Assembly (NCBI RefSeq): GCF_014699055.1 | Contig: NZ_JACXAC010000007.1 | Location: 113,266-177,265 of the forward strand | DNA length: 64,000 bases | Direction of reading: 5' to 3' | From: Hymenobacter armeniacus | Lineage (GTDB): Bacteria > Bacteroidota > Bacteroidia > Cytophagales > Hymenobacteraceae | Shown here: piece after piece, positions 8,501-17,091 of the stretch | How the letters are laid out: every line of letters starts with the position of its first letter | Numbering within the stretch: position 1 is the stretch's first letter | The notes under the pieces: model-generated | The model's input: the letters and a program-made list of their open reading frames with translations, nothing else | Databases searched by the model: none | Told to the model about the DNA's origin: nothing | Position numbers and translations under genes: made by a program

Positions 8501-8875
8501 CGCTACCGCATCATCGAGGCCGACGGCTCGCCCATCACCACCATTGCCCGCCTGAACGAAGTGAACCAGAACGCCAACATCTGGACGCCCACCCGCAACC
8601 TAGTGTTCCACTCCTGGGCCGTGGAAGACGGCTCGTTCCTGCGCGTGAACAACATTACCGTGGGCTACACCCTGCCCAAGGCACTGACCGGCCGCGCCAA
8701 GATTCAGAGCCTGCGCTTCTACCTCACGGCCAACAACGTGTACACCTTCACCAAATACACGGGCTACGACCCGGAGGTGAACACCCGCCGCGCCACCCCG
8801 CTCACGCCGGGCGTGGACTACGCCGCCTACCCCCGCAGCCGCGCCTTGCTCTTCGGCGTGAACCTGTCGCTTTAA
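5588..8875 (+). CDS. SusC-like TonB-dependent outer-membrane receptor
   Basis: TonB-dependent transporter of 1095 residues for pectic oligosaccharides. After a signal peptide (ending AMAQ) comes a carboxypeptidase-D-like regulatory domain (about 22-105), then the plug with the SusC hallmarks LAGVQ, RVRGGGSI, PLYVVDGI, DVLKDASATAIYGARGANGVI, and finally a 22-strand-type barrel ending in ALLFGVNLSL, an aromatic-hydrophobic C-terminus. The SusD partner follows after 27 nt. Substrate assignment to galacturonan oligomers rests on context. Confidence 0.95.
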   Translation: MKKHFLLVWLLFFGSIGLAMAQSRQVQGVVKSAEGEALPGVTVLVEGTTNGASTGVNGDYSLTLPAASAATAKLRFSFVGYTSKEVTVGDQTTINVTLAADSKQLEDVVVIGYQEVQRRDVTGSVSSVSAQQIKDVPVNSAAEALTGRLAGVQLTSAEGTPGNLNVQVRVRGGGSITQDNSPLYVVDGIQIENALSVIAPQDIASVDVLKDASATAIYGARGANGVIIITTKKGSEGRTVVSYNGFVGVRRIAKTLSVLQPQDYLNYEYERSRVIGNVSGGLPTFKSLYGSTNFNSDTLLRARNAPFVNWQDEVFGRDAYQQTHNVSVAGGAKGTTYSLSLTRNDEQGIQRGSDYSRNLLNFRFDTKASDKFRIGLNVRYNDQGTLGAGTSTTGSNTTSRLRNAVQYQPLLVPRPDGFVPDPAVFDSDVADFSGLVNPIVTIDNEYRNDKRRTINIGANASYEIVKGLTFRTTAGFDITDINLGTFNGRYSPTLRSPAGGYSNLPFATLTTTKQATLNNSNVLDYSFKSGKHSGGVLLGEEVYQQRADQIYIQTNFLPLEITAERALANINQGVIPAGQTAQPVLPQTSIPADYRQLSGFGRLTYSYDDKYLFTGTFRVDGSSKFPPGKKLGFFPGASAAWRISREEFFKDIPTITDLKLRLSYGQAGNNRINDFLYNQLFQAGSAPYALNHTLVLGSAATGLANPNLIWESTTTRNIGIDLALLDNRVQFTADAYYNTTSDLLLNKPVPAFLGYTTQLQNVGSTSNKGLELQLTGNIVRNENFSWTATANASFNRGRIESLGGDQQQILGITSGWGGTALTQDYLARVGRPVGEMYGYVTDGYLTANDFSGYVPPTTSTSSIANSWTPRTDIKFVDNLGLIGETAYRPGLLKLKDLNGDGKIDANDQTVIGNANPKMVGGLNQQFTFKGFDASVFLNFVLGNDVYNANKIEFTSNTANTAFNNVLGIMGNRYRIIEADGSPITTIARLNEVNQNANIWTPTRNLVFHSWAVEDGSFLRVNNITVGYTLPKALTGRAKIQSLRFYLTANNVYTFTKYTGYDPEVNTRRATPLTPGVDYAAYPRSRALLFGVNLSL

Positions 8876-8902
8876 TTCCCACCCGTTTTTCGCCTCAACT
8901 AT

Positions 8903-10804
8903 ATGAAATCGTTTCATTCTTTTGGCCGGGTTGCACTGGCCGCGGTGGTCCTGGCCGGTGCTGGCGGGCTGCTGTCTTCGTGCAAAGACTACTTGGAAGT
9001 GGAGCCCCTGGCGCTGAACACCACCGAGTACACGTTCAGCAGCGTGAGCGGCGCCACGGCGGCCGTCATTGGCGCCTACGACCCGCTCTCGGGCGACAAC
9101 GGCTACGGCACGCGCATCAGCATGTACTACCCGTTGGACTCGGACGAGCTGATTGGCTCGGCCGGGGCCGCCGACGGCGCCCGCCGCAGCATTGCCCGCT
9201 ACACGGCGCTGCCCAACAACACCGAAATCAACAACCCCTGGAACCAACTGTACCAGGGCGTGGAGCGCTCCAACATCTGCATCGACCAGATTCCGAAGAT
9301 GGCCCTCTACACCGGCGGCAGCGCCACCGACATGGCGGCCCTGAAGCGTCTGCACGGCGAAGCCCTCACGCTGCGCGCCCAATATCTGTTCGAGCTGGTG
9401 CGCAACTGGGGCAACGTGCCCGTGCAGTTCACGCCGGCCGTGTCGGGCCAGGATTTCAACCTGCCCAACTCCAACAGCAACGCCACCCTGAAACAACTGG
9501 TGGACGACCTGCTGGTGGCCGAAAACCTGCTGCCCTGGCGCTCGCAGGCCGGTGCGGCCAACGAGCGCATCACCAAAGGCGCTGCCAAGGCGCTGCGCGC
9601 CCGCATTGCCCTCTACCGCGGCGGCTACTCGCTGCAGGGCAACCAGATGACGCGCCCGGCCGACTACCTCGACTACTACCGCATTGCCCGCCAGGAGTGC
9701 CAGGAGCTGATGACCCCCACGGCCCGCCTGGAGCACAACCTGAACCCGAGCTTCCTGGAAGTGTTCAAAAGCATGAACGAGCTGCGCAACGAGAGCTCAA
9801 ACGAAATCATGTTCCAGGTGGGCATGGGCACGGCCACGGGCGCTTCGGGCAGCAAGCTGGGCTACTACAACGGCCCGCGCCTGCAAAACCCGTCCAGCAT
9901 CTACGGCTCGACGCAGGGCGCCGTGACCATCGCGCCGCCCTACTTCTACGCGTTTGACTCGACCGACACGCGCCGCGACGTGACCATCACCACCTACGGC
10001 ATTGCCAGCACCGGCACCTTCCAGATTGGCGTGGCCCTGAACTCGGCCACCGACGGCAAATGGCGCCGCGATTGGCACATCCCGCCCGTGACGGGCTCGG
10101 TGAACTACCTCGACTACAACTGGCCCATCATCCGTTTCGCCGACGTGCTGCTCATGTTTGCGGAGGCGGAGAACGAACTCAACAGCGCCCCCACCCAAGC
10201 CGCGCAGGACGCCTTCATGGAAGTGCGCACCCGGGGCTTCGGCGGCAACCGCGCCCTGGCTACTTCGACCTTGGCGCAAGCCGGCTTTAGCCTGACCAGC
10301 AAGGCCAGCTTCTTCAACGCCATCGTGAACGAGCGGTACATCGAGTTCGGGGGCGAAGGCATCCGCAAGTACGACCTGCTGCGCTGGAACCTGTTCGAAA
10401 CCAAGATGGCCGAAGTAAAGAACAACATCGAGAAAATGGCCCAGGGCCTGCCTCCCTACCAGAACGTGCCCCTGTACCAGTACTACCGCACGCCCACCGG
10501 CCCCTCGCTGGCGGTGCAGCCCATTCAGTGGGTGCGCTCGTTCTACCGGCCTTCGCCCACGCCCAACACGGCCCCGGCCGGCACCACCCGCGTGAACTGG
10601 CGCCAGGCCATCGACGCGAGCTACGTGGCCAACACCAAGCCCTCGGGCACGGTGTACACGCTGCCCGGCGCCACCACCAGCGTCACCAGCGTTGGCTCGG
10701 GTTTGGCGGCCGAGTACCAGCCCGGCAAAGGCAAGGAGCTGCTGCCCATCCCGCAGGCCACCATCAGCGCCGACCCGGCCCTGAAGCAAAACTTCGGCTA
10801 CTAA
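8903..10804 (+). CDS. SusD/RagB-like glycan-binding lipoprotein
   Basis: Outer-membrane lipoprotein of 633 residues that caps the upstream SusC and binds oligosaccharides. Its signal peptide ends in the lipobox LSSC with the lipidated Cys27. SusD features include the early DYLEVEP segment, helical repeats with the ALTLRAQYLFELVRNWGNVPV block and a late RYIEFGGEGIRKYDLLRW block. It is co-directional with susC (27-nt gap). A GC-rich hairpin between it and the pectate lyase could reduce readthrough. Confidence 0.95.
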   Translation: MKSFHSFGRVALAAVVLAGAGGLLSSCKDYLEVEPLALNTTEYTFSSVSGATAAVIGAYDPLSGDNGYGTRISMYYPLDSDELIGSAGAADGARRSIARYTALPNNTEINNPWNQLYQGVERSNICIDQIPKMALYTGGSATDMAALKRLHGEALTLRAQYLFELVRNWGNVPVQFTPAVSGQDFNLPNSNSNATLKQLVDDLLVAENLLPWRSQAGAANERITKGAAKALRARIALYRGGYSLQGNQMTRPADYLDYYRIARQECQELMTPTARLEHNLNPSFLEVFKSMNELRNESSNEIMFQVGMGTATGASGSKLGYYNGPRLQNPSSIYGSTQGAVTIAPPYFYAFDSTDTRRDVTITTYGIASTGTFQIGVALNSATDGKWRRDWHIPPVTGSVNYLDYNWPIIRFADVLLMFAEAENELNSAPTQAAQDAFMEVRTRGFGGNRALATSTLAQAGFSLTSKASFFNAIVNERYIEFGGEGIRKYDLLRWNLFETKMAEVKNNIEKMAQGLPPYQNVPLYQYYRTPTGPSLAVQPIQWVRSFYRPSPTPNTAPAGTTRVNWRQAIDASYVANTKPSGTVYTLPGATTSVTSVGSGLAAEYQPGKGKELLPIPQATISADPALKQNFGY

Positions 10805-10811
10805 GCATCCT

Positions 10812-10847
10812 CGGCGGCGGGAACGGAACCGTCCGGGCCCGCCGCCG
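10812..10847 (+). other. GC-rich hairpin between susD and pectate lyase
   Basis: A perfect 10-bp stem (10812-10821 with 10838-10847) starts 8 nt after the susD stop with no T-run. It may partly terminate or stabilise the susCD mRNA; a full terminator is unlikely because the pathway genes continue downstream. Confidence 0.5.
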
Positions 10848-10873
10848 GGAAATTTCCCCTCTCCGGTTACACC

Positions 10874-12001
10874 ATGCTTCGACTATTGCTGCTTTTGAGC
10901 GGGCTGGCGGTTACGGCCGTGGGCACCTCGTGCGCCCGCCAAACGCTCACCGCCGAGACCGTGAGCACCCCCGGCGCCGACCCCGCCACCACGGCCAACC
11001 CCGTGGCGCAGCCCCAGGCCGCGCTGCAGGATAGCACGGCCGAAAAAATGCTGGTGTACCAACGCGCCGTGGGCGGCTGGCCCAAGGCCGTGGGCAGCGC
11101 CAAGGTGGACTACAAGCACCCCATGAGCGCCGCCGACCGCGCCCGCACGCTGGCCGATAAAAACCGCAACGACGCCACGATTGACAACAACGCGACCTCG
11201 CGCGAAATCATCTACCTGGCCCAGGCCTACCAGAAGACCAACAACCCGGCCTACCGCCAGGGCGCCGAAAACGGCATTCGCTACCTGCTGAAAATGCAGT
11301 ACGCCAACGGCGGCTTTCCGCAGTACTACCCCGATTTCAGCAACTACCGCCACCAGATTACCTACAACGACAACGCCATGGTGCGCGTGCTGCAGGTGCT
11401 GCGCGAAGTAGGGCAGCAAAAGGCCCCGTACAACGGCCTCGACGCGGCGCTGGTGCCCCAGGCCAAGGCCGCCGTGGAGCGCGGCATCGACTGCATCCTG
11501 AAAACGCAGTACGTGCGCCAGGGCCAGCCCACGGCCTGGTGCGCGCAGTACGACGAGAAAACCCTGCAGCCCGCCAAAGCCCGCGCCTTCGAACTGGCCT
11601 CGCTGAGCGGCGACGAATCGGTGGAAATCGTGCGCTTTCTGATGGGCGTGGAGAAGCCCTCGCCGGCCGTGCGCAAGTCCATCGAAAGCGCCGTGGCCTG
11701 GTTCCAGAAAGTGAAGCTGACCGGCTACACCATGAAGGAAATAGCGGCCCCCGGCGAGCCGACCGGCCGCGACCGGGTGATAGTGCCCGAAGCCGGCGCC
11801 ACCCTCTGGGCCCGGTTTTACGAGCTCGATACCGACCGCCCAATTTACGTGGGGCGCGACAGCAAGGTGCACTACCAGCTCAGCGAGATTGAAAACGAGC
11901 GGCGCGCCGGCTACCTCTACGCCGGCACTTGGCCCGCGAAACTCCTCGAAAAGGATTATCCCGCTTGGCAGAAACGGGTGAGTACGGGAGAGAAGCCCTA
12001 A
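10874..12001 (+). CDS. pelA: Pectate lyase, polysaccharide lyase family 10 (PelA type)
   Basis: Exported lyase of 375 residues that cleaves de-esterified homogalacturonan by beta-elimination, giving the unsaturated ends handled by KduI and KduD. It shows PL10 features: RAVGGWPKAVG near the start, the helical block NNATSREI...YLAQAY, KMQYANGGFPQYYPDFSNYRHQ, ITYNDNAMVRVL, and the C-terminal PEAGATLWARFYELDTDRPIY. The N-terminal hydrophobic segment ends in GTSC (Cys20), a non-canonical but plausible lipobox. It lies between susD and uxaB on the same strand. Confidence 0.88.
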   Translation: MLRLLLLLSGLAVTAVGTSCARQTLTAETVSTPGADPATTANPVAQPQAALQDSTAEKMLVYQRAVGGWPKAVGSAKVDYKHPMSAADRARTLADKNRNDATIDNNATSREIIYLAQAYQKTNNPAYRQGAENGIRYLLKMQYANGGFPQYYPDFSNYRHQITYNDNAMVRVLQVLREVGQQKAPYNGLDAALVPQAKAAVERGIDCILKTQYVRQGQPTAWCAQYDEKTLQPAKARAFELASLSGDESVEIVRFLMGVEKPSPAVRKSIESAVAWFQKVKLTGYTMKEIAAPGEPTGRDRVIVPEAGATLWARFYELDTDRPIYVGRDSKVHYQLSEIENERRAGYLYAGTWPAKLLEKDYPAWQKRVSTGEKP

Positions 12002-12064
12002 AGCGCGGCCCTAGCTTCGTTACGCCCTATTTATTCACTCCGTCTTTATTCCATTTCCATTCCG

Positions 12065-13600
12065 ATGGACACTTTGAATCAACCGCTGGCTTTGGCCGCC
12101 CCGGCTTCGGGTGGCGCCGCCGTGGCCTGGCCCGCCCAGAACCTGTTTGACCTGCCCGAGAAGGTGCTGCAATTCGGCACCGGCGTGCTGCTGCGCGGCC
12201 TGCCCGATTTTATGATTGACGAGGCCAACCGGCAGGGCGTGTTCAACGGCCGCGTGGTGGTGGTGAAAAGCACCGACGGTGGCGACGCCACGGCGTTTGA
12301 GCGCCAGAACGGCCTCTACACCGTGTGCGTGCGCGGCGTGGAAGACGGCAAGCCGGTGGAAGAAAACGTGGTGTGCGCCAGCATCAGCCGCGTGCTCTCG
12401 GCCAAAAGCCAGTGGGCCGAAGTGCTAAAGTTTGCCGCCAGCCCCGACCTGCAGGTGGTGATTTCCAACACCACCGAAGTGGGCATTCAGTTGGTGAACG
12501 AAGACATTCACCTCACGCCGCCTTCGTCGTTTCCGGGCAAGCTGCTGGCCGTGCTCTACGCGCGCTTCCAAGCCTTCCAGGGCGACGTGAGTTGCGGGCT
12601 GGTGATTGTGCCCACCGAGCTGATTCCGGACAACGGCCGCAAACTGGAAGCCATTGTGCTGGAGCTGGCCCACCGCAACGACTTGGGCAGCGCCTTCATC
12701 GATTGGCTCGAAGCCGCCAACCATTTCTGCAACACGCTGGTCGACCGCATTGTGCCCGGCCGCCCCGAGCCGGCCCTCTATGCCCAGTTGCAAGAGGAGC
12801 TGGGCTACCAAGACGAGCTGCTGACCATGAGCGAAGCCTATGCGCTCTGGGCCATTGAAGGCGGCGAAAAAGTGCGCGAGGTGCTCTCGTTCCACTCCGC
12901 GGCCAAGGGCGTGGTCATCCGGCCCGACATTACCCTGTTCCGCGAGCTGAAGCTGCGCCTGCTCAACGGCACGCACACGCTGAGCTATGCCCTGGCCCAC
13001 TTGGTGGGCTGCACCACCGTGCGCGAAGCCCTCGACAACGACGACCTGGCGCGCTTCATTCACAACCTGATGCTGGCCGATTTGCTGCCCGGCATCCCGT
13101 ACCAGGTAGACGAGAAAGTGGGCCAGCGCTTCGGCACGCAGGTGCTCGACCGCTTCCGCAACCCCTATCTGGAGCACCGCTGGCTGGCCATTGCCATGCA
13201 GGGCACCGCCAAGATGCAAATGCGCAACGTGCCCACGCTGCTGCACTACTACCAGACGCACCACGCCGTGCCGCACTACATGGCGCTGGGCTTTGCGGCC
13301 TACCTGCTGTTCATGCGCAACACGGCCTCGGCGCCCGGTGTGGGCCAGGGCGAAGCCAACGGCGAGCCTTACACCATCACCGACGACCGCGCCGGCTACT
13401 TTGCCGACCTGTGGGCCCGCCTCTCGCCCGAGGAGCTGACCACCACGGCTCTGCGCAACACCGTGCTGTGGGGCCACGACCTCACCCGCCTGCCCGGCTT
13501 CGCCGAAGCCGTGACCCATTACCTGGACCAGCTGCTGGACGGGGGCGCCTCCGAAACCCTGGCCGCGTTTTTCACCAAGAAAACAGCCTTAGCTAATTAG
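12065..13600 (+). CDS. uxaB: Tagaturonate reductase (altronate oxidoreductase) UxaB
   Basis: Cytoplasmic NADH-dependent enzyme of 511 residues that reduces D-tagaturonate to D-altronate in galacturonate catabolism. It belongs to the long-chain mannitol dehydrogenase family: a Rossmann entry VLQFGTGVLLRG (about 36-47), STTEVG-type loop (ISNTTEVGI), and the catalytic trio K296, N301 and H304 in KLRLLNGTHTL. The flanking uxaA and uxaC distinguish it from mannonate or mannitol dehydrogenases. The uxaA start lies 26 nt after its stop. Confidence 0.93.
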   Translation: MDTLNQPLALAAPASGGAAVAWPAQNLFDLPEKVLQFGTGVLLRGLPDFMIDEANRQGVFNGRVVVVKSTDGGDATAFERQNGLYTVCVRGVEDGKPVEENVVCASISRVLSAKSQWAEVLKFAASPDLQVVISNTTEVGIQLVNEDIHLTPPSSFPGKLLAVLYARFQAFQGDVSCGLVIVPTELIPDNGRKLEAIVLELAHRNDLGSAFIDWLEAANHFCNTLVDRIVPGRPEPALYAQLQEELGYQDELLTMSEAYALWAIEGGEKVREVLSFHSAAKGVVIRPDITLFRELKLRLLNGTHTLSYALAHLVGCTTVREALDNDDLARFIHNLMLADLLPGIPYQVDEKVGQRFGTQVLDRFRNPYLEHRWLAIAMQGTAKMQMRNVPTLLHYYQTHHAVPHYMALGFAAYLLFMRNTASAPGVGQGEANGEPYTITDDRAGYFADLWARLSPEELTTTALRNTVLWGHDLTRLPGFAEAVTHYLDQLLDGGASETLAAFFTKKTALAN

Positions 13601-13626
13601 TATTGGCCGTTTTGAGTCTGATTGCT

Positions 13627-15279
13627 ATGAAACACCAAGTTGCCCGCATCCACCCTGCCGATAACGTCCTCGTTGCCCTCGTCGACCTGCCCGTTGGCAC
13701 CGAAGTGCCTTGGGAAGGCGGCTACGTGACCACCGCCGAAGCCATTCCGGCCAAGCACAAGCTCGCGCCCCTGGGCCTGAGCCCGGGCGAGCCCGTGACG
13801 ATGTACGGCGTGTTGGTGGGCAAAGCCAAGGAGGCCATTCGCCCCGGCGGCCGCCTCACCACGGCCAACATGCAGCACGCCACCAACAGCTACGACGAGC
13901 ACGGCCACCAGCGCGCCGCCTGGCAGGCCCCCGACGTATCGGCTTGGCAAGACCGCACTTTCCTGGGCTACCACCGCGCCGACGGCCGCGTGGGCACCGC
14001 CAACTACTGGCTGGTGATTCCGCTGGTATTCTGCGAAAACCGCAACATCCAGGTGCTGAAAGACGCCCTGATTACCGACCTCGGCTACGAGCGCCGCAAA
14101 AACTACCAGCCCGAAACCCGCAAGCTGCTCAGCCTGCTGCAGGCCGGCAAGTCGGTAGGAGAAATCCTGAGCGCCGACCTGGCCGCCGGGGAGGACGTGG
14201 CCCAGAGCTCGCGCCCGTTCCCGAACGTGGACGGCATCCGCTTCCTGTCGCACGAAGGCGGCTGCGGCGGCATCCGGCAGGATGCCCAGACGCTGTGCGG
14301 CCTGCTGGCCGGCTACATCACGCACCCCAACGTGGCCGGCGCCACGGTGCTCAGCCTGGGCTGCCAAAACGCCCAGGCCAGCATGCTGCAGGAGGAAATC
14401 GCCAAGCGCGACCCCAACTTCAGCAAGCCCCTCTACATCCTCGACCAGCAGAAGCTTGGCACCGAGGAAAACCTCATCAGCACGGCCCTGCGCCAAACCT
14501 TCGCGGGCTTGATGATTGCCAACCAAGCCCGCCGCGAGCCCGCGCCGCTCAAGGCCCTGAACATTGGCCTGGAGTGCGGCGGCTCCGACGGCTTCTCCGG
14601 CATCTCGGCCAACCCGGCCCTGGGCCACGTATCCGACATGCTGGTGGCGCTGGGCGGCTCGGTTATTCTGGCGGAGTTCCCGGAGCTGTGCGGCGTGGAG
14701 CAGGAGTTGGTGGACCGCAGCGTGGAGCCCGCCGTGGCCGAGCGGTTCAGCAGCCTGATGAAGGCCTACGGCGACTCGGCCGTGGCCGTGGGCTCGGGCT
14801 TCGACATGAACCCCTCGCCCGGCAACATCCGCGACGGCCTGATTACGGACGCCATGAAATCGGCCGGCGCGGCCCGCAAGGGCGGTTCCTCGCCCGTGGT
14901 GGCCGTGCTCGACTACCCGGAACCCGTGACCAAGCCCGGCCTGAACCTGCTCTGCACCCCCGGCAACGACGTGGAATCGACCACGGCCGAAGTGGGCTCG
15001 GGGGCCAACATCGTGCTGTTCACCACCGGCCTGGGCACGCCCACCGGCAACCCCATCGCGCCGGTCATCAAGGTGGCCAGCAACACGGCCCTCGCCAAGC
15101 GCATGCCCGACATCATCGACGTGAACACCGGAACGGTGATTGACGGCGAGGAAACCATTGAGCAGGCCGGCGAGCGCATTCTCGACTACGTTATCCGGGT
15201 GGCCAGCGGCGAGGAAGTGGCCGCCGTGCGCCACGACCAAACCGACTTCATTCCGTGGAAGCGCGGGGTGAGCTTGTAG
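13627..15279 (+). CDS. uxaA: Altronate dehydratase UxaA
   Basis: Cytoplasmic iron-dependent dehydratase of 550 residues that converts D-altronate to 2-keto-3-deoxygluconate. It has the N-terminal SAF-like domain (about 1-100) and the large C-terminal catalytic domain in one chain. Conserved cysteine and glycine motifs are visible: HEGGCGG, LSLGCQNAQ and LECGGSDGFSGISANPALG. I chose ATG 13627 over an upstream in-frame TTG at 13603, because MKHQVARIHP fits the usual family start. Follows uxaB closely; a palindromic repeat separates it from uxaC. Confidence 0.93.
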   Translation: MKHQVARIHPADNVLVALVDLPVGTEVPWEGGYVTTAEAIPAKHKLAPLGLSPGEPVTMYGVLVGKAKEAIRPGGRLTTANMQHATNSYDEHGHQRAAWQAPDVSAWQDRTFLGYHRADGRVGTANYWLVIPLVFCENRNIQVLKDALITDLGYERRKNYQPETRKLLSLLQAGKSVGEILSADLAAGEDVAQSSRPFPNVDGIRFLSHEGGCGGIRQDAQTLCGLLAGYITHPNVAGATVLSLGCQNAQASMLQEEIAKRDPNFSKPLYILDQQKLGTEENLISTALRQTFAGLMIANQARREPAPLKALNIGLECGGSDGFSGISANPALGHVSDMLVALGGSVILAEFPELCGVEQELVDRSVEPAVAERFSSLMKAYGDSAVAVGSGFDMNPSPGNIRDGLITDAMKSAGAARKGGSSPVVAVLDYPEPVTKPGLNLLCTPGNDVESTTAEVGSGANIVLFTTGLGTPTGNPIAPVIKVASNTALAKRMPDIIDVNTGTVIDGEETIEQAGERILDYVIRVASGEEVAAVRHDQTDFIPWKRGVSL

Positions 15280-15298
15280 GCTGGTCATATGCTCCGTC

Positions 15299-15385
15299 TG
15301 TCATCCTGAGCGCAGCGAAGGACCTTATCAAGCCAGAACGATTTGCTCCAACGTGATAAGGTCCTTCGCTACGCTCAGGATGACA
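15299..15385. repeat. Palindromic element, GAGCGCAGCGAAGG family, copy 1
   Basis: Inverted arms 15299-15330 and 15354-15385 match in 31 of 32 positions around a 23-nt loop. The core CTGAGCGCAGCGAAGG is shared, with variation, by the elements at 18120, 29015, 50987 and 59057. It lies between uxaA and uxaC. From its end to uxaC no gene is seen. Confidence 0.9.
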
Positions 15386-15531
15386 AATGCAATTTTTTTA
15401 CGCAACCGTTTTCGCTAATAAATAGCCAAATCAGGAGGCTGCATGAAGGTTGGCGCTGTATTGACAGACTACCTTCGAATCCTGAAATAGTAGCACCTAC
15501 CCGGGCGTCGTCCGGGCATCTTTAGTTGACT

Positions 15532-16965
15532 ATGAAGCCATTTCTTTCCGACGATTTCCTGCTGCAAACGGCCACGGCCAGCACGCTCTACCACGAGTAT
15601 GCCAAGCAGATGCCCATCATCGATTATCACAACCACCTGCTGCCCGACCAGATAGCCGAGGACAAGCAGTTCGACAACATCACGCAAATCTGGCTCTACG
15701 GCGACCACTACAAGTGGCGCGCCATGCGGGCCAACGGCATTCCCGAGCGCTACATCACCGGCGACGCCTCGGACTGGGAGAAGTTTGAGAAATGGGCCGA
15801 AACCGTGCCCTACACCCTGCGCAACCCGCTCTACCACTGGACGCACCTGGAGCTGCGCCGCTACTTCGGCATCACCGAGCTGTTGAACAAGGACAGCGCC
15901 CGCCGCATCTACGACGAGTGCAACGCCAAGCTGCAAACCCCGGAGTTTTCGGTGCAGGGCCTGCTGCGCAAGATGAACGTGGAGACCCTGTGCACCACCG
16001 ACGACCCCGCCGACGCGCTGGAGCACCACCAAGCCCTGGCCGCGTCGGGCTTTGCCGTGAACGTGCTGCCCACTTTCCGCGCCGACAAGGCGATGGCGCC
16101 GGAGTCGGCCGCTGCTTACAACCAGTACCTCGACAAGCTGGGCGCGGCGGCCGAAGTGGACATCCGCACCTTTGCCGACCTGGAAAAAGCCCTGCGCCTG
16201 CGCCATGATTTCTTCGCCAGCGTGGGCTGCCGCCTGTCGGACCACGGCCTGGAGCAGATTTATGCCGCCGACTACACCGAAGCAGAAATCGACGCCATTT
16301 TCTCGAAGGTGCGCGGCGGTGTCGAGCTGACCGCCGATGAGGTGCTGAAATTCAAATCGGCCATGCTGGTGCTGCTGGCCGTGCTGGACTGGGAGAAAGG
16401 CTGGACGCAGCAGTACCACATCGGTGCCCTGCGCAACAACAACTCGCGCATGCTGCGCGAACTAGGTCCCGACACGGGCTGGGACAGCATCGGCGATTTC
16501 TCGCAGGGCCGCGCCCTGAGCTCCTTCCTCGACCGCCTCGACGGGCAGGATAAGCTGGCGAAAACCATCATCTACAACCTCAACCCGGCCGACAACGAGC
16601 TGATTGCCACGATGATTGGCAATTTCAACGACGGTTCGGTGGCGGGCAAAATTCAGTTCGGCTCCGGCTGGTGGTTCCTCGACCAGAAGGACGGCATGGA
16701 GAAGCAGCTCAACGCCCTAAGCAACATGGGCCTGCTCTCGCGTTTCGTGGGCATGCTCACCGACTCGCGCAGCTTCCTCTCGTACCCGCGCCACGAGTAT
16801 TTCCGCCGCGTGCTCTGCAACCTGCTGGGCAACGACGTGGAAAACGGCGAGCTGCCTGCGGATATGGATTTGCTGGGCCGCATGGTGCAAAACATCTGCT
16901 ACGGCAACGCCAAGGAGTACTTTGGCTTTGGCAAAGTGGTGGAAGCCGCGGCCGTAACGGCGTAG
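15532..16965 (+). CDS. uxaC: Uronate (glucuronate/galacturonate) isomerase UxaC
   Basis: Cytoplasmic amidohydrolase-superfamily isomerase of 477 residues, interconverting galacturonate/tagaturonate and glucuronate/fructuronate. It is the entry step for free galacturonate here. The metal-binding HxH motif is H33-N-H35 in IIDYHNHL, and the family blocks NPLYHWTHLELRRYFGI and TLCTTDDPAD follow. ATG 15532 is preferred over TTG 15526. Its TAG stop codon coincides with the first bases of a perfect inverted repeat (16962-17070), so the native 3' end may have been changed by that element. Confidence 0.95.
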   Translation: MKPFLSDDFLLQTATASTLYHEYAKQMPIIDYHNHLLPDQIAEDKQFDNITQIWLYGDHYKWRAMRANGIPERYITGDASDWEKFEKWAETVPYTLRNPLYHWTHLELRRYFGITELLNKDSARRIYDECNAKLQTPEFSVQGLLRKMNVETLCTTDDPADALEHHQALAASGFAVNVLPTFRADKAMAPESAAAYNQYLDKLGAAAEVDIRTFADLEKALRLRHDFFASVGCRLSDHGLEQIYAADYTEAEIDAIFSKVRGGVELTADEVLKFKSAMLVLLAVLDWEKGWTQQYHIGALRNNNSRMLRELGPDTGWDSIGDFSQGRALSSFLDRLDGQDKLAKTIIYNLNPADNELIATMIGNFNDGSVAGKIQFGSGWWFLDQKDGMEKQLNALSNMGLLSRFVGMLTDSRSFLSYPRHEYFRRVLCNLLGNDVENGELPADMDLLGRMVQNICYGNAKEYFGFGKVVEAAAVTA

Positions 16966-17070
16966 AGACGCAACATGTTGCGTCTCGTCGTTGAACGACC
17001 AGCGCCGCGCCGAACCACGCATCACACATAAACTTCAGCAACGACGAGACGCAACATGTTGCGTCTCTAC
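16962..17070. repeat. Perfect inverted repeat with nested palindromes; supplies uxaC stop
   Basis: Arms 16962-16993 and 17039-17070 (32 nt each) are perfectly complementary. Each arm contains a perfect 22-bp palindrome (16966-16987; 17045-17066) centred on CAACATGTTG. The left arm begins GTAG, and this TAG is the uxaC stop. It has the same architecture as the element at 58425-58513, though a different sequence. Confidence 0.92.
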
Positions 17071-17091
17071 CTCGTTCCAAAATCCCGAAGA

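Noticed and set aside
17056..17091. Upstream ATG for kdgK
   Set aside because: It lies inside the right arm of the palindromic repeat. The PfkB N-terminus begins naturally at 17092.
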